Part shown: positions 1-8,242 of the stretch, one piece after another
How the letters are laid out: each line of letters starts with the position of its first letter
Position numbering within the stretch: the first letter of the stretch is position 1
Assembly: GCF_001870515.1 (NCBI RefSeq)
Contig: NZ_MDGT01000003.1
Span: 750,842-814,841 of the forward strand
Direction of reading: 5' to 3'
Source of the DNA: Idiomarina sp. MD25a
Lineage (GTDB): Bacteria; Pseudomonadota; Gammaproteobacteria; Enterobacterales; Alteromonadaceae
Length of the DNA: 64,000 bases
The notes under the pieces: generated by a model
Seen by the model: only the letters and a program-made list of their open reading frames with translations
Databases searched by the model: none
Told to the model about the DNA's origin: nothing
Program-made: the position numbers and the translations under genes

Positions 1-237
1 ACCGCGATAACTCGGATGAACCGCGCCCAGCCAGCTATAAAACTCAGTATCCGAAAGCGCATACCCCAGCTTATAACCCACCTTTTTTGCGCCCTCTAAC
101 GCCACCAAAATCAGCGCCTCCTTGCCTGCCAACCGCTGCTCAATTTTCTCCTTGGAGTTTTTATTATCAAACTCAGGTATCGCAGCATCGATTTCAATAA
201 TATCGGCAACAGTGCCTTGGGTATATGTGATGTTCAT
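1..237 (-). CDS. GNAT family N-acetyltransferase, 3' part outside window
   Basis: The reverse strand is open from an ATG at 237 to the window edge, giving 79 residues that begin MNITYTQGTV. The sequence has the look of a GNAT acetyltransferase: an acidic segment with EFDNKNSKEKI, a beta strand ALILVALEGAKKVGYKLGY, and the FYSWLGAVHPSYRG stretch that leads into the acetyl-CoA binding loop of this family. The substrate cannot be told. The acetyl-CoA binding motif itself lies beyond the window. GNAT assignment is by recognition of the fold pattern only. Confidence 0.7.
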   Translation of the reverse strand, partial: MNITYTQGTVADIIEIDAAIPEFDNKNSKEKIEQRLAGKEALILVALEGAKKVGYKLGYALSDTEFYSWLGAVHPSYRG

Positions 238-301
238 TTGGGTGTCACTTTCCCTTTTGGAGTAGGGAGTTACTGTACTGTGAGTAATCCTCCAAGACCA
301 T

Positions 302-409
302 TCAGTCTGATTTTTTCTTTTGTTTGAAAGGTGTTTTATCGAACAAAAGAAAATAGGACACAAACACCGAGACGATGGCTAGAGCCGTTAGTAATACAAT
401 TTCGAACAT
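302..409 (-). CDS. putative 35-residue single-pass membrane protein
   Basis: A short reverse-strand frame starts at ATG 407-409 and ends with TGA at 302-304. The product begins MFEIVLLTALAIVSVFVSYF. It has one hydrophobic helix (about residues 3-22) and a very basic tail (KQKKKSD), the usual shape of bacterial small membrane proteins. AGGA lies about nine bases upstream. A promoter-like pair of boxes and a perfect dyad lie 60-90 bases upstream. I do not recognise a family. It may be real or a chance frame, but the amphipathic layout, ribosome-binding site and upstream dyad together favour a gene. Confidence 0.5.
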   Translation of the reverse strand: MFEIVLLTALAIVSVFVSYFLLFDKTPFKQKKKSD

Positions 410-468
410 AAGAGGGGATCCTTTCAGTTATTGCTTTTAATGGTGTTTTTAATGCATCCAACTTTACT

Positions 469-497
469 ATGATATTGACCTTAAACAGTTAAGGTAA
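469..497 (-). promoter_or_regulatory. MerR-like dyad and promoter facing the small membrane protein
   Basis: An 18-bp perfect palindrome, ACCTTAA-ACAG-TTAAGGT, occupies 478-495. On the reverse strand it overlaps TTACCT (492-497) and is followed 17 bases later by TATCAT (469-474), a reasonable -35/-10 pair aimed at the 35-residue gene. A dyad lying inside a promoter is typical of MerR-family operators. The regulator is unknown; the MerR fusion gene at 1366 is a candidate only by proximity. Confidence 0.4.
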
Positions 498-746
498 CCC
501 GGTCAATGATGGAGTGCCTAGTCTAGTTGGCGTGCTTTGGGTGCGCGTGTTTTGGTAGGAAGGGCAGACGGAGACTGTTGGGAGCTGTATGTGCGACGAC
601 TTGCTGAGTCAAGGATGTAACAGCCAGAATCCGCTGGGTGCCAGGAGCCGGCGTTAATGCCTTAAGAGATCCCAGAAGAGTCTCGCTTATTTGGCAGAAC
701 TGAGTCTAAGCTGCATGGCTGGTTAGCTTGAGTGAGTTGTTAGGGG
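498..746. other. gene-free stretch, GC-richer than its flanks
   Basis: No start-bearing frame with a ribosome-binding site is seen on either strand. The reverse strand is open for about 47 codons without a start. The base composition differs from the AT-rich flanks and several short complementary segments occur, so a dispersed non-coding repeat or structured RNA is possible, but nothing here identifies one. Confidence 0.3.
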
Positions 747-1031
747 TTACAGCCACTGGAATATAAATCCAGCAGTGGCAAGTGCAATCCCAACGTAAGA
801 AAGGTACTTTGACCAGAGTACAGCATGAGTGCTAGTCGATGCTTTCTTGACGCCATCAATGCTGGGATAAAAATAGGCAAAAGGTGCCATGAGCAAGAAA
901 CCAAGTCCCTTTAATAAGTCTTCAGTGTGGAATGAGTATTTGTATAAATAATCTACTATGCCAACTATCCCCAAAAGCGCGAACACAAGGGCTAAAAAAT
1001 AACTATGCTTTTCTAAAGCTGTTTTTGTCAT
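747..1031 (-). CDS. small three-helix membrane protein
   Basis: The preferred start is the ATG at 1029-1031, because GGAGGG sits six bases before it; an ATG four codons upstream has no such site. The 94-residue product begins MTKTALEKHS and has three hydrophobic segments, around YFLALVFALLGIVGIVDYLY, LGFLLMAPFAYFY and YLSYVGIALATAGFIFQWL. No catalytic motif is visible and I do not recognise the family. It is monocistronic as far as can be seen. Confidence 0.7.
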   Translation of the reverse strand: MTKTALEKHSYFLALVFALLGIVGIVDYLYKYSFHTEDLLKGLGFLLMAPFAYFYPSIDGVKKASTSTHAVLWSKYLSYVGIALATAGFIFQWL

Positions 1032-1365
1032 AAAACCCTCCATGTAGATGTTTGTGTACCTTTAGTACGTTTGTAATTTCCTTTATTGCACTCAACCTAC
1101 GGAAAATACTTAACTTTTTTCATTAAGGAATCGACATTAAACGACTTAAATACACAATACAACAGAAAGGCTAGAAGTGTAGTGTTCGCCATTAGAAATA
1201 TTAACAAGCCCAAGGATCCGTTCATCGCTCATGACGGACAGTATCACCAAAGCACGCAACGTTTCTTTCACTTGCTCATTAATGCAATACACAAGTTCTT
1301 TAACTTGACCTGTCTATTGCTTCATAGTTTAAAGTCAAATATCTAGCTTAAACTTTGGTTGGTTT
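1032..1365. other. intergenic region upstream of the MerR fusion gene
   Basis: An open frame at 1086-1346 lacks a ribosome-binding site and its product is not protein-like. The segment before 1366 contains TTGACC at about 1306 followed by AT-rich sequence that may hold the promoter of the downstream gene. Nothing else is supported. Confidence 0.3.
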
Positions 1366-2538
1366 ATGTATCGCATTTCAGAATTAGGCGAAATAGTGAG
1401 GCTTTCTCGCTCAGCGCTTCTATATTACGAAAAACTCGGTCTGATAAAGGGACAGCGTCAGCGAAATGGATACCGTGTCTATAGCGACGAAGACGCTCAA
1501 CGCATTTGCCTTATTCAAAACCTGCAGGCAGGTGGACTAAGTTTGCAGGAGTGCAAAGCGTTCGTCGATAAAAAACTTGACCCTTGCGTGCTGGAGAAGC
1601 GTTACCAGCGGCTTAGTGATGACATCGAGCAAAAGCAACAAGCAAAAAGTTTATTGGCAGCTCTGTTAGGAAAGAGCAGCTCAAAATCGTGGCATCAGTC
1701 GTTAATGAGAATTGCGCCAGATGCCCACTTAAAATGGTTACAAACACAGGGCTACTCTGAAAAAGAGGCGCTCAGACTCAAATGGTTGTCTAAAGATATG
1801 AATGCACACGAACAATATATGCAAGATTTTTTTGAAGTATTTGACGGGTTAGAGCGTTGGGGGCCAGGTACTGATGAAGATACGTTGCATGCTCTTAAGA
1901 TGCTACCCAGCAAACCACATAATTTACTAGAGATTGGTTGCGGGAAAGGAGCTGCCACATTAGTGCTAGCGAAAGCAATAGATGCTCAAATCACGGCAAT
2001 TGATAATGAACCATCGGCATTAGATAGGTTAACTGAACAGTTAAGTGTCAACGGGTTAAAGGACCAAGTGTCGTTACTTAATATGAGCATGACCGATATC
2101 GCACTACCCGATGAGTCTTTCGACGCGATTTGGTGTGAGACATCGATTTACGTGATGGGAGTTGAGAAAGCGTTAGCATCCTGGAAGCGTCTGTTAAAGC
2201 CCGGTGGGTTCATGGTATTTAATGACTTAGTTTGGCTTGCCGACAAGCGCAGTGAAGCTGCTACTGAATTTTGGACGACCGAGTATCCGGACATGCAAAC
2301 AATTGACACTCGCAAATCGCAAATTGAAAAGGCAGGCTACGAACTCATCGATACGTTTACTCTCGATGATAAGGGATGGCGTAACTATTATGAATCGCTG
2401 GAGCAGCGACTAGCTGAGTTAATGCCGGAACGACCAAAGTCAGAAGCATTTACTGATATAGCGGCTGAAATTGCTATCTACAAAAACTATTTGGCAGAGT
2501 TTGGCTATCAATTTTTTATCGTCAAAAAAGCTAAATAG
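1366..2538 (+). CDS. MerR regulator fused to a SAM-dependent methyltransferase
   Basis: Residues 1-70 form a MerR winged helix-turn-helix (RISELGEIVRLSRSALLYYE, then NGYRVYSDEDAQRI), followed by a short helical linker (about 75-105). In place of a metal or ligand domain, residues about 115-390 form a class I methyltransferase: motif I is LLEIGCGKG (187-195), the acidic ribose-binding residue is in AIDNE (about 213), and LKPGGFMVFND resembles the post-motif strand of UbiE-like enzymes. MerR proteins with an attached methyltransferase are known from genome surveys. What is methylated, and whether it acts as ligand sensor or enzyme, cannot be told. A start at 1366 gives a complete MerR N-terminus. 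Confidence 0.85.
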   Translation: MYRISELGEIVRLSRSALLYYEKLGLIKGQRQRNGYRVYSDEDAQRICLIQNLQAGGLSLQECKAFVDKKLDPCVLEKRYQRLSDDIEQKQQAKSLLAALLGKSSSKSWHQSLMRIAPDAHLKWLQTQGYSEKEALRLKWLSKDMNAHEQYMQDFFEVFDGLERWGPGTDEDTLHALKMLPSKPHNLLEIGCGKGAATLVLAKAIDAQITAIDNEPSALDRLTEQLSVNGLKDQVSLLNMSMTDIALPDESFDAIWCETSIYVMGVEKALASWKRLLKPGGFMVFNDLVWLADKRSEAATEFWTTEYPDMQTIDTRKSQIEKAGYELIDTFTLDDKGWRNYYESLEQRLAELMPERPKSEAFTDIAAEIAIYKNYLAEFGYQFFIVKKAK

Positions 2539-2701
2539 CCTGAGACTATTAGAAACTTTATGTAAACGTCCGCTGTGAGCGATGAGCAGACGTTGGATTG
2601 CTCTGCCCTGCCGCATGCTAAATAATAGCTCTAACCTCTGTGTTTTCAGCAAGAAAATGCGACTACTAATATCCGGCTTTATCAGATAGTAGCGACCTTT
2701 T

Positions 2702-2732
2702 TTGACCGCTATTTCACCTTTGCTCTGATAAT
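2702..2732 (+). promoter_or_regulatory. candidate promoter with 19-bp spacer for the hydrolase/two-component operon
   Basis: TTGACC at 2702-2707 and GATAAT at 2727-2732 are separated by 19 bases, the over-long spacing used by MerR-activated promoters. The gene begins 31 bases later. The MerR fusion gene lies immediately upstream. No clear dyad is visible in the spacer, so MerR control is only a suggestion. Confidence 0.35.
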
Positions 2733-2762
2733 TTCATTTGAAATTACACAAAGGAGCAATTC

Positions 2763-3518
2763 ATGCGTCTACATAAAATTATTTATTGTTTGTTTTTACT
2801 AATCCCGACTTACTCGGTTGCGGCAGAAGAAGTAACTGTTATTTTTGAATCTGGGTTCGGTATCGACGGAGGAGTTTGGAACCCAGTCATCGAACAGCTA
2901 CCGGCCAATATCAAAGTCATCAATCCAACTCGCCTTAGCCGGGCCTCTGCAAACACTCAGCCGACAACTATTCAGCAAGACGTTAGTTCATTAATAAAAA
3001 AGATTCAGCGTGAGAGTGAACAGCGTCAAGTTATTGTGGTAGGTCACTCCTACGGAGGTTTAATTGTGACCGAAGCTATGCGCGAGGCTAGCTCGCAGGT
3101 ACTTGGCGTGGTGCTTATTGAACCAACAGTTAAAGTTCAACGCGTGCGTTATCGAAAACTGGATTCTGAGCGCGTCGCGCGCGATGACAAGGTGATGGCA
3201 AAATACATGCCCTCACATCTATTGCCGCACTATAAGGTGCTCATGCAAGAACTCGATAGCACTGATGATAACTTGATACCGTTACCTGCTGATCTGCGTG
3301 TGACACTTTATACTTCAACGCAGCTCCATCCTGAGCCAATGTTTATTGAGGAGACTGAAGTTGGCAAAGAATTATGGATGCAAATGCATAACGAGCTATT
3401 TAGTTTAATTCGGGCTGGTCAGCATATTCGTTCCGACAAATGGGGTCACTCGATTCATAGTGAGTATCCAGAAGAGATAGCGAATGCTATTTTGAATCTT
3501 GCCGCCGAAGGCTCATAA
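2763..3518 (+). CDS. secreted alpha/beta hydrolase
   Basis: The 251-residue product has a signal peptide ending near VAAEE (residues 19-23). The nucleophile elbow is GHSYGG with Ser96 as nucleophile. A plausible catalytic His lies in WGHSIHSEYPEEI near the C-terminus, as in AB-hydrolase fold family enzymes. The substrate is unknown. AAGGAG precedes the ATG by five bases. The gene is followed after 27 bases by a response regulator and then a sensor kinase on the same strand, so the three probably form one unit, with the hydrolase acting in the periplasm or outside the cell. Confidence 0.85.
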   Translation: MRLHKIIYCLFLLIPTYSVAAEEVTVIFESGFGIDGGVWNPVIEQLPANIKVINPTRLSRASANTQPTTIQQDVSSLIKKIQRESEQRQVIVVGHSYGGLIVTEAMREASSQVLGVVLIEPTVKVQRVRYRKLDSERVARDDKVMAKYMPSHLLPHYKVLMQELDSTDDNLIPLPADLRVTLYTSTQLHPEPMFIEETEVGKELWMQMHNELFSLIRAGQHIRSDKWGHSIHSEYPEEIANAILNLAAEGS

Positions 3519-3545
3519 TAAGAAAGTCTTTAAGAGGAGTACACC

Positions 3546-4232
3546 ATGCCCAAAGAACGTTCAATTTTACTTATCGAGGATAACTTAGCGATTGCCAGAC
3601 AGGTCGTCGAGTTTCTCGAAGGGTTGGGTTGGAACGTGGATTTTGCCTCCTCTGGACAGTTAGGAATAAAACTAGCATTAAACGCGCAATTTAACGTAAT
3701 CTTACTTGATTTGAATCTTCCTGACACAGATGGCCTAGCCGTCTGTCAGGCTATCAAAGAACAAGCCCAACGCAATCAGCCCATATTAATGGTAACTGCG
3801 CGTGATGCCTTTGAAGATAAAGCCAAAGGCTTTGGTCATGGTGCCGATGATTACCTGACGAAACCATATGATTTACGTGAACTAGCACTGCGCTGCGAGG
3901 CGCTCTCTCGACGCCCCGAACTCCACCGGGACAGCTTATTAATCGAAGGTGGTTTGCGAGTCGATATGCGTGCGATGACCGCACACTGGCAGCAGACACC
4001 AATACCACTGAAGGGCATCGGCTTAAAGCTTTTGAGCGAGTTGCTCGTTGCCCATCCTTATCCAGTGAGTCGCTCCAACCTGATAAGTGCTATTTGGGGC
4101 GCAGATCCACCTGAAAGTAATGCATTGAAGTCCCATATCTATTCTTTGCGTAAGGTGTTAGAGCATGTGAGCGGGCGACAGCTTCTGTTTACCATCAGTA
4201 ATGTGGGCTACCAACTCAAAGGACTGGATTAA
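3546..4232 (+). CDS. OmpR/PhoB-type response regulator
   Basis: A receiver domain (residues about 5-118) carries the acidic pair ED at 11-12, the phospho-acceptor Asp55 in VILLDLNLPD, and the conserved Lys in DYLTKPYD. A C-terminal winged-helix domain (about 130-225) ends with the typical HIYSLRKVLE and FTISNVGYQL recognition-helix and wing segments. It should bind DNA when phosphorylated by the kinase encoded next. The start has GAGGAG a few bases upstream. Its target genes are not known; the adjacent secreted hydrolase is a natural candidate. Confidence 0.95.
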   Translation: MPKERSILLIEDNLAIARQVVEFLEGLGWNVDFASSGQLGIKLALNAQFNVILLDLNLPDTDGLAVCQAIKEQAQRNQPILMVTARDAFEDKAKGFGHGADDYLTKPYDLRELALRCEALSRRPELHRDSLLIEGGLRVDMRAMTAHWQQTPIPLKGIGLKLLSELLVAHPYPVSRSNLISAIWGADPPESNALKSHIYSLRKVLEHVSGRQLLFTISNVGYQLKGLD

Positions 4233-4233
4233 G

Positions 4234-5403
4234 ATGAAAGCTAATAGCATAAGAGCCAAGTTATTCATCTCATTTGGCGTTTTGGTTGTCATCATTAGCT
4301 TCGTCTACATGCGTCTGAGCTATCTCGCGATCACCACATCTGAAGCCGTTACAGCGTCAGTCTTGTTAGAGACTGACCCACCCGAAATGATAACGACAGT
4401 GTATTCCGAAGTAGACTTGCCAGCGTGCAACTCAACGTCTTTACTCCATGATACGAAGATAACTGTCTATGAATGCGTAGAGCAGACGGTTTATAGCTAT
4501 CCAACCAAAGACGCGCAAGGTGTCCCAGTATGGAAACTGTTAGATGCAACTGAGGCCTTACCTTTTTCCAGGTTTAATGACGTGTTAAATTTATTTAACA
4601 CGGGTTTGGCGCTGGTTGCTATCGTATTGGCTTTGCTTGCTACTTGGGTTATCGCGAACCGAATAGCTCAGCCTATTCGCAACCTGACGGAACAGGTTCT
4701 TCGGCAACGTGACAATGCTGACGCGTCGATTAAACGTTTATCTCGTGAGGACGAAATTGGCCAATTAGCGGATGCTTTTTATCACACCTACTCTGAATTG
4801 CAGAGCGCTTTGCAACGTGAAAAAGACTTTACGCGCGACGTTAGCCATGAATTGCGTACACCGATTACGTTAATCAAAAACACTCTGACACTCACTCGTG
4901 ATGACGACCTACAACCTGACACGATGAAGCTTTTGCAGCAGGCAACGAGTGAACTCCAACAAACAATCAATGTGTTACTTGCTCTGGCTCGCAAGGAAAA
5001 CCTCAACTTTACTGAATTGGTTTTTGTGCCGCTGCTTGAGGAGGCCATTTTAGGAGTTCATCGTGTGCACGCGGACCTTGTTTTTGACTGTCATGTCGAT
5101 CTTCCACCCCAACTTAGAGTATACGGTAATCAACATTTAATCAGCTTGTTGTGTCAGAACCTGATAAGTAACGGTTTTTACCATGGCGATGCTAGCGGTC
5201 TCAAGATTCATCAAAGTGATGGTGGGGCGATTGTTTTTGAAAATAGTTTGGGGGAGTCCTCAGAGCGTCCTTACTATCAGGGCTTGGGTCACGGTCAGTA
5301 TTTAGTTAAACGCATCGCTAAAGTTATGAACTGGAGCGTGAGTATCGAACAAACTAGCGATATTTATCGCGTCAAAATAACTCCCACTACGGTACTCGCG
5401 TAA
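4234..5403 (+). CDS. membrane sensor histidine kinase
   Basis: The start at 4234 (MKANSIRAKL) is preferred: it follows the regulator stop by one base, whereas an upstream in-frame ATG lies inside the regulator gene. Order of parts: TM helix (about 8-27), periplasmic sensor of about 95 residues, second TM helix (about 125-145), HAMP, HisKA with the phospho-acceptor His in DFTRDVSHELRTP, and an ATPase domain with the N-box Asn in NLISNGFYHG. The G1 region is diverged (ENSLGES in place of DNGxG), although a GLGHGQYL box follows. The ligand is unknown. It is translationally coupled to the regulator. Confidence 0.93.
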   Translation: MKANSIRAKLFISFGVLVVIISFVYMRLSYLAITTSEAVTASVLLETDPPEMITTVYSEVDLPACNSTSLLHDTKITVYECVEQTVYSYPTKDAQGVPVWKLLDATEALPFSRFNDVLNLFNTGLALVAIVLALLATWVIANRIAQPIRNLTEQVLRQRDNADASIKRLSREDEIGQLADAFYHTYSELQSALQREKDFTRDVSHELRTPITLIKNTLTLTRDDDLQPDTMKLLQQATSELQQTINVLLALARKENLNFTELVFVPLLEEAILGVHRVHADLVFDCHVDLPPQLRVYGNQHLISLLCQNLISNGFYHGDASGLKIHQSDGGAIVFENSLGESSERPYYQGLGHGQYLVKRIAKVMNWSVSIEQTSDIYRVKITPTTVLA

Positions 5404-5572
5404 GTTAATTGAAGCGCCGAGGTCAGGTGATACCACGGTCCGCTCGTGGCACAAAGCGGCCCTCATACCCCCACCCAAAACCAGACACCACACCACAAGC
5501 CTGATATTCTTCCCTGTAAATACACACTGCAATAAACGCCCTCAACAATAAACACGTTTTTAAGGAAGCATC

Positions 5573-6373
5573 ATGAAGTTAGTTGGCTTGTGTTTTGGTC
5601 TGATATTTTCCGCAGCGGCTTTAGCTAGCCCCGATTTTGTGAAGGTTAAAGGGTACGCTCTCGAGTATGAGATAGCCGGAAAGGGCAATGAGATTATTCT
5701 GCTGGAGGCGGGTGGCAGTGCGGGTATGTCGGATTGGGAGCCGGTGTTTAAGCAAATGTCGGAGCACGCCAAAGTGATTCGCCATTCGCGGGTGGGTAAT
5801 GGCCAATCAACTGCCATTAAACAGCACTTTACTTCTCGGGATTATGCCGACCATGCGAGTATTCTGTTGACCGAGCTCGATGTTAAACAGCCAGTTATAT
5901 TTATCGCGCACTCGTACGGCGGGAGTGTTGCCCGAGACTTTGCGGCGGCTTATCCCGAGCAGATAAAAGCGTTGATGATGCTCGACCCGTCGTCTGAGCA
6001 TGATGTGGATATTCTACGCGCTATCGATTTAGAAAAGGGCAATCAAGAAATTGCTGAAATAAAGCTCGCCGATATGAAAGGCGGCATGTCGAATCAATAT
6101 TTGGACTTTTGGAGTAAGCGTCCGTTACCCGATTACCCCGAAATTAAGGATATTCCGGTCACGGTGATTGCTTCGGTGAGAACAATGGAGAACCCTCCCA
6201 ACTTGTTTTTCACCGAGCAAGGTCGAAAAATGTGGGGTGAGTTATGGTAAGCCTGGGCGAATGCTTTCCCGCAGGGGAAGTCGGTTTTGACCGAAAAAAG
6301 TGGCCATTTTGTGCAGTTTGATGAGCCTGACTTAGTCATAAGCGAGCTGTTGGCATTGATGCAGCGGCTATAG
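5573..6373 (+). pseudogene. alpha/beta hydrolase gene interrupted by an in-frame TAA
   Basis: The frame starts at 5573 with a signal peptide (cut near LAS-PDF) and the nucleophile motif AHSYGG with Ser114. It stops at TAA 6248-6250 after GRKMWGELW. The same frame then continues, with no shift, for 40 further codons to TAG 6371-6373, and these encode a proper hydrolase C-terminus: AWANAFPQGK, then SGHFVQFDEPD, which holds the catalytic His (residue about 245 of 266). The 225-residue product would lack that His. This is a single-codon nonsense change (or a sequencing error), not a frameshift. It is not part of the preceding two-component unit, being 169 bases away. Confidence 0.85.
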
Positions 6374-6423
6374 AAGGCGCTGTGCAACAATCGTCACCCC
6401 GAATGCATGGGTTATTCAGCGTA

Positions 6424-6469
6424 GTAACCTTACTGGGTTACATTTGACAAAGTAACCGAATAGGGTTAC
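6424..6469 (+). promoter_or_regulatory. two tandem GTAACC-N5-GGGTTAC dyads upstream of the PYP operon
   Basis: The dyads lie at 6424-6441 and 6452-6469, starting 28 bases apart. TTGACA (6444-6449) lies between them, and the second dyad fills the space where an RNA polymerase spacer would be. The arrangement suggests a repressor or activator binding as a pair of dimers over the PYP promoter. The regulator is unknown. Confidence 0.55.
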
Positions 6470-6483
6470 TTGTGAGGATTTTC

Positions 6484-6506
6484 CGTGCGCCAGAGACGCA
6501 CGCTAC
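6484..6506 (-). repeat. REP type B hairpin
   Basis: CGTGCGC and GACGCACG arms with CTAC at the right end form a single, slightly degenerate type B element in inverted orientation, between the dyads and the PYP gene. Confidence 0.7.
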
Positions 6507-6599
6507 TATACAACTTGTGTTATTTTTTTATTAATCCTGATCCAAAACTGTTAAAAACGGATAACCCCTCTTGAACAATCGTTTAATTTGGAGGGTTTG

Positions 6600-6977
6600 A
6601 TGGAAATTGTACAGTTTGGATCTAATGATATCGAAAATAAGCTGGCTTCGATGAACAAAGACCAGTTTGATGATGTGGCGTTTGGTGCTATACAACTGGA
6701 CGAGAACGGCAAGATTATTAAATACAACGCAGCGGAAGGTGACATCACGGGTCGCGATCCTGAAGCGGTTGTTGGAAAGAACTTTTTTACTGACGTTGCA
6801 CCTTGCACTAACAGTAAAGAATTCAAAGGTAAGTTTGACGAAGGTGTTAAAAACGGTGATTTAAACACCATGTTTGAGTATACCTTTGACTACGAAATGA
6901 AGCCGACCAAAGTGAAAGTGCATATGAAAAAAGCACTAACCGGCGATACTTACTGGGTTTTTGTTAAGCGCCTTTAA
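6600..6977 (+). CDS. pyp: photoactive yellow protein
   Basis: The ATG at 6600 has GGAGG just upstream and gives exactly the classical 125 residues; an earlier TTG would add four. PYP is a small cytosolic PAS-fold blue-light receptor that carries p-coumaric acid as a thioester. All chromophore-pocket residues known from Halorhodospira PYP are at the same positions: Tyr42, Glu46, Thr50, Arg52, and Cys69 in DVAPCT. The C-terminus TYWVFVKRL is also characteristic. The stop overlaps the start of the ligase by one base (TAATG), so the chromophore genes are coupled to it. The signalling partner is not evident, although the window is rich in cyclic-di-GMP genes. Confidence 0.98.
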   Translation: MEIVQFGSNDIENKLASMNKDQFDDVAFGAIQLDENGKIIKYNAAEGDITGRDPEAVVGKNFFTDVAPCTNSKEFKGKFDEGVKNGDLNTMFEYTFDYEMKPTKVKVHMKKALTGDTYWVFVKRL

Positions 6978-8242
6978 TGAAGTGCTTATCACAAGACTCA
7001 ATTATTGCCATCATCGGCGCGTTGATCGCCGATGAGTTGGCAACGTTACGCCCTTCGGATGAACAGCTTTGGAAAGGGCGTCAATGGCACCCCGATACGA
7101 TGATTACTACGCGCTCGCGTGCGCGGGGCGAGAGCAATGAGGTAGAAGTCGATTCGTTCGAATGGATTTCGATTGCCAGCCGCGTGGTTGAGTTCTTCCA
7201 ACTCGATAGCAGCGGAGTAGAGGATTATTTGCTGCGAGTTTCCAGTTTGGCACAATGGGCCGAGGTTGTTACCGCTAGTCGAACGCAGGGCAGTAAAGAC
7301 ATTACATTCTCGACTTCGGGCTCGACGGGCAAGGCAAAAAAGTGTGTTCAGCGTTGGGATAATCTCGTACTTGAGGCTGAATATTTCGCCCACTACTTCG
7401 CCAATATCGACGTACCCGTCACCCGAGTGATTAGTGCGGTTCCTCCGCACCATATTTATGGATTTATTTTTTCGGTTTTATTGCCAGAGATACTCGACGT
7501 GCCCGTGATGAGAGGGCTAAAGGCATTCTCTCTAACGCAGCGTCAGGCGTTGTCTGGGGGCGATTTGATTGTTGGCTTTCCAGGCTGGTATCAACAGTTG
7601 GCGCAGGCTCAGACTGAATTTGCTGAAGGCGTTAACGCGGTGTGTTCAAGCGGTCCCGTCGCTGTAGAGGTTTTACAACGCTTGCAGCAACACGGGTTAA
7701 CTGAGGTGATTGAAGTATACGGTAGCAGTGAGACTTCTGGCTTGGGCGTTCGAGGGGAGCGCGGTGGCTGGTATGAACTATTACCGCGGTGGCAGAAAGA
7801 AGATGCCGAGCACCTCACCGATATTGCAATGCAAGCTGCAGTTGCGCTCCCCGATGAGGTCGATTGGCTGGATGAAAGTCACTTTAGGCCGCTGGCGCGT
7901 ATCGATCATGCGGTTCAGGTAAATGGCTACAATGTTTATCCCAAGCGGGTTGCCGCTGCTATTGCTGAACATCGTCTGGTTAAAACGGCGCGGGTCAGGC
8001 TGCATGAGCACGATAGTGGCACCAGTTTGAAGGCGCTCATGGTGCCTAGCCAAGATGCCGACGCGATGCCGGTAGACGAGATTATTGCGCAGGTGCGTGA
8101 GGAGCTGATGAATCAACTTGCGCGTATTGAGGTTCCACGGACGTTTACGGTTGCCAGCCATGTGCCACTTAACGACATGGGCAAAGAGACTGACTGGGAT
8201 CCGAACGCTGACTTAATAGGTTACCCAGTTAATGAAGGATAG
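6977..8242 (+). CDS. pcl: p-coumarate:CoA ligase of PYP type, with carrier-like N-terminus
   Basis: This AMP-forming ligase should activate p-coumarate for attachment to PYP Cys69. Seen: the phosphate loop STSGSTGKAKK (112-122), YGSSETSG (from 248), and the C-terminal GKETDW with the likely catalytic Lys. Residues about 50-100 precede the adenylation core and resemble an acyl-carrier helix bundle with Asp59-Ser60 in VDSFEW at the phosphopantetheine position. At 421 residues it is shorter than normal 4-coumarate ligases, as expected for PYP-linked ligases. It overlaps pyp by 1 base and the lyase by 11. A paralogue lies at 55248-56498. Confidence 0.9.
   Translation: MKCLSQDSIIAIIGALIADELATLRPSDEQLWKGRQWHPDTMITTRSRARGESNEVEVDSFEWISIASRVVEFFQLDSSGVEDYLLRVSSLAQWAEVVTASRTQGSKDITFSTSGSTGKAKKCVQRWDNLVLEAEYFAHYFANIDVPVTRVISAVPPHHIYGFIFSVLLPEILDVPVMRGLKAFSLTQRQALSGGDLIVGFPGWYQQLAQAQTEFAEGVNAVCSSGPVAVEVLQRLQQHGLTEVIEVYGSSETSGLGVRGERGGWYELLPRWQKEDAEHLTDIAMQAAVALPDEVDWLDESHFRPLARIDHAVQVNGYNVYPKRVAAAIAEHRLVKTARVRLHEHDSGTSLKALMVPSQDADAMPVDEIIAQVREELMNQLARIEVPRTFTVASHVPLNDMGKETDWDPNADLIGYPVNEG

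Noticed and set aside
498-746. Integron-type attC site
   Set aside because: No paired core sites were found and no integrase is present.
1086-1346. 86-codon open frame
   Set aside because: No ribosome-binding site, composition unlike protein, lies in the MerR promoter region.
2565-2594. Hairpin AACGTCCGCT/AGCAGACGTT after the MerR fusion gene
   Set aside because: No T-run and one bulge; terminator status cannot be supported.
5302-5532. 76-codon reverse frame after the sensor kinase
   Set aside because: It shadows the kinase 3' end and lacks a start context.
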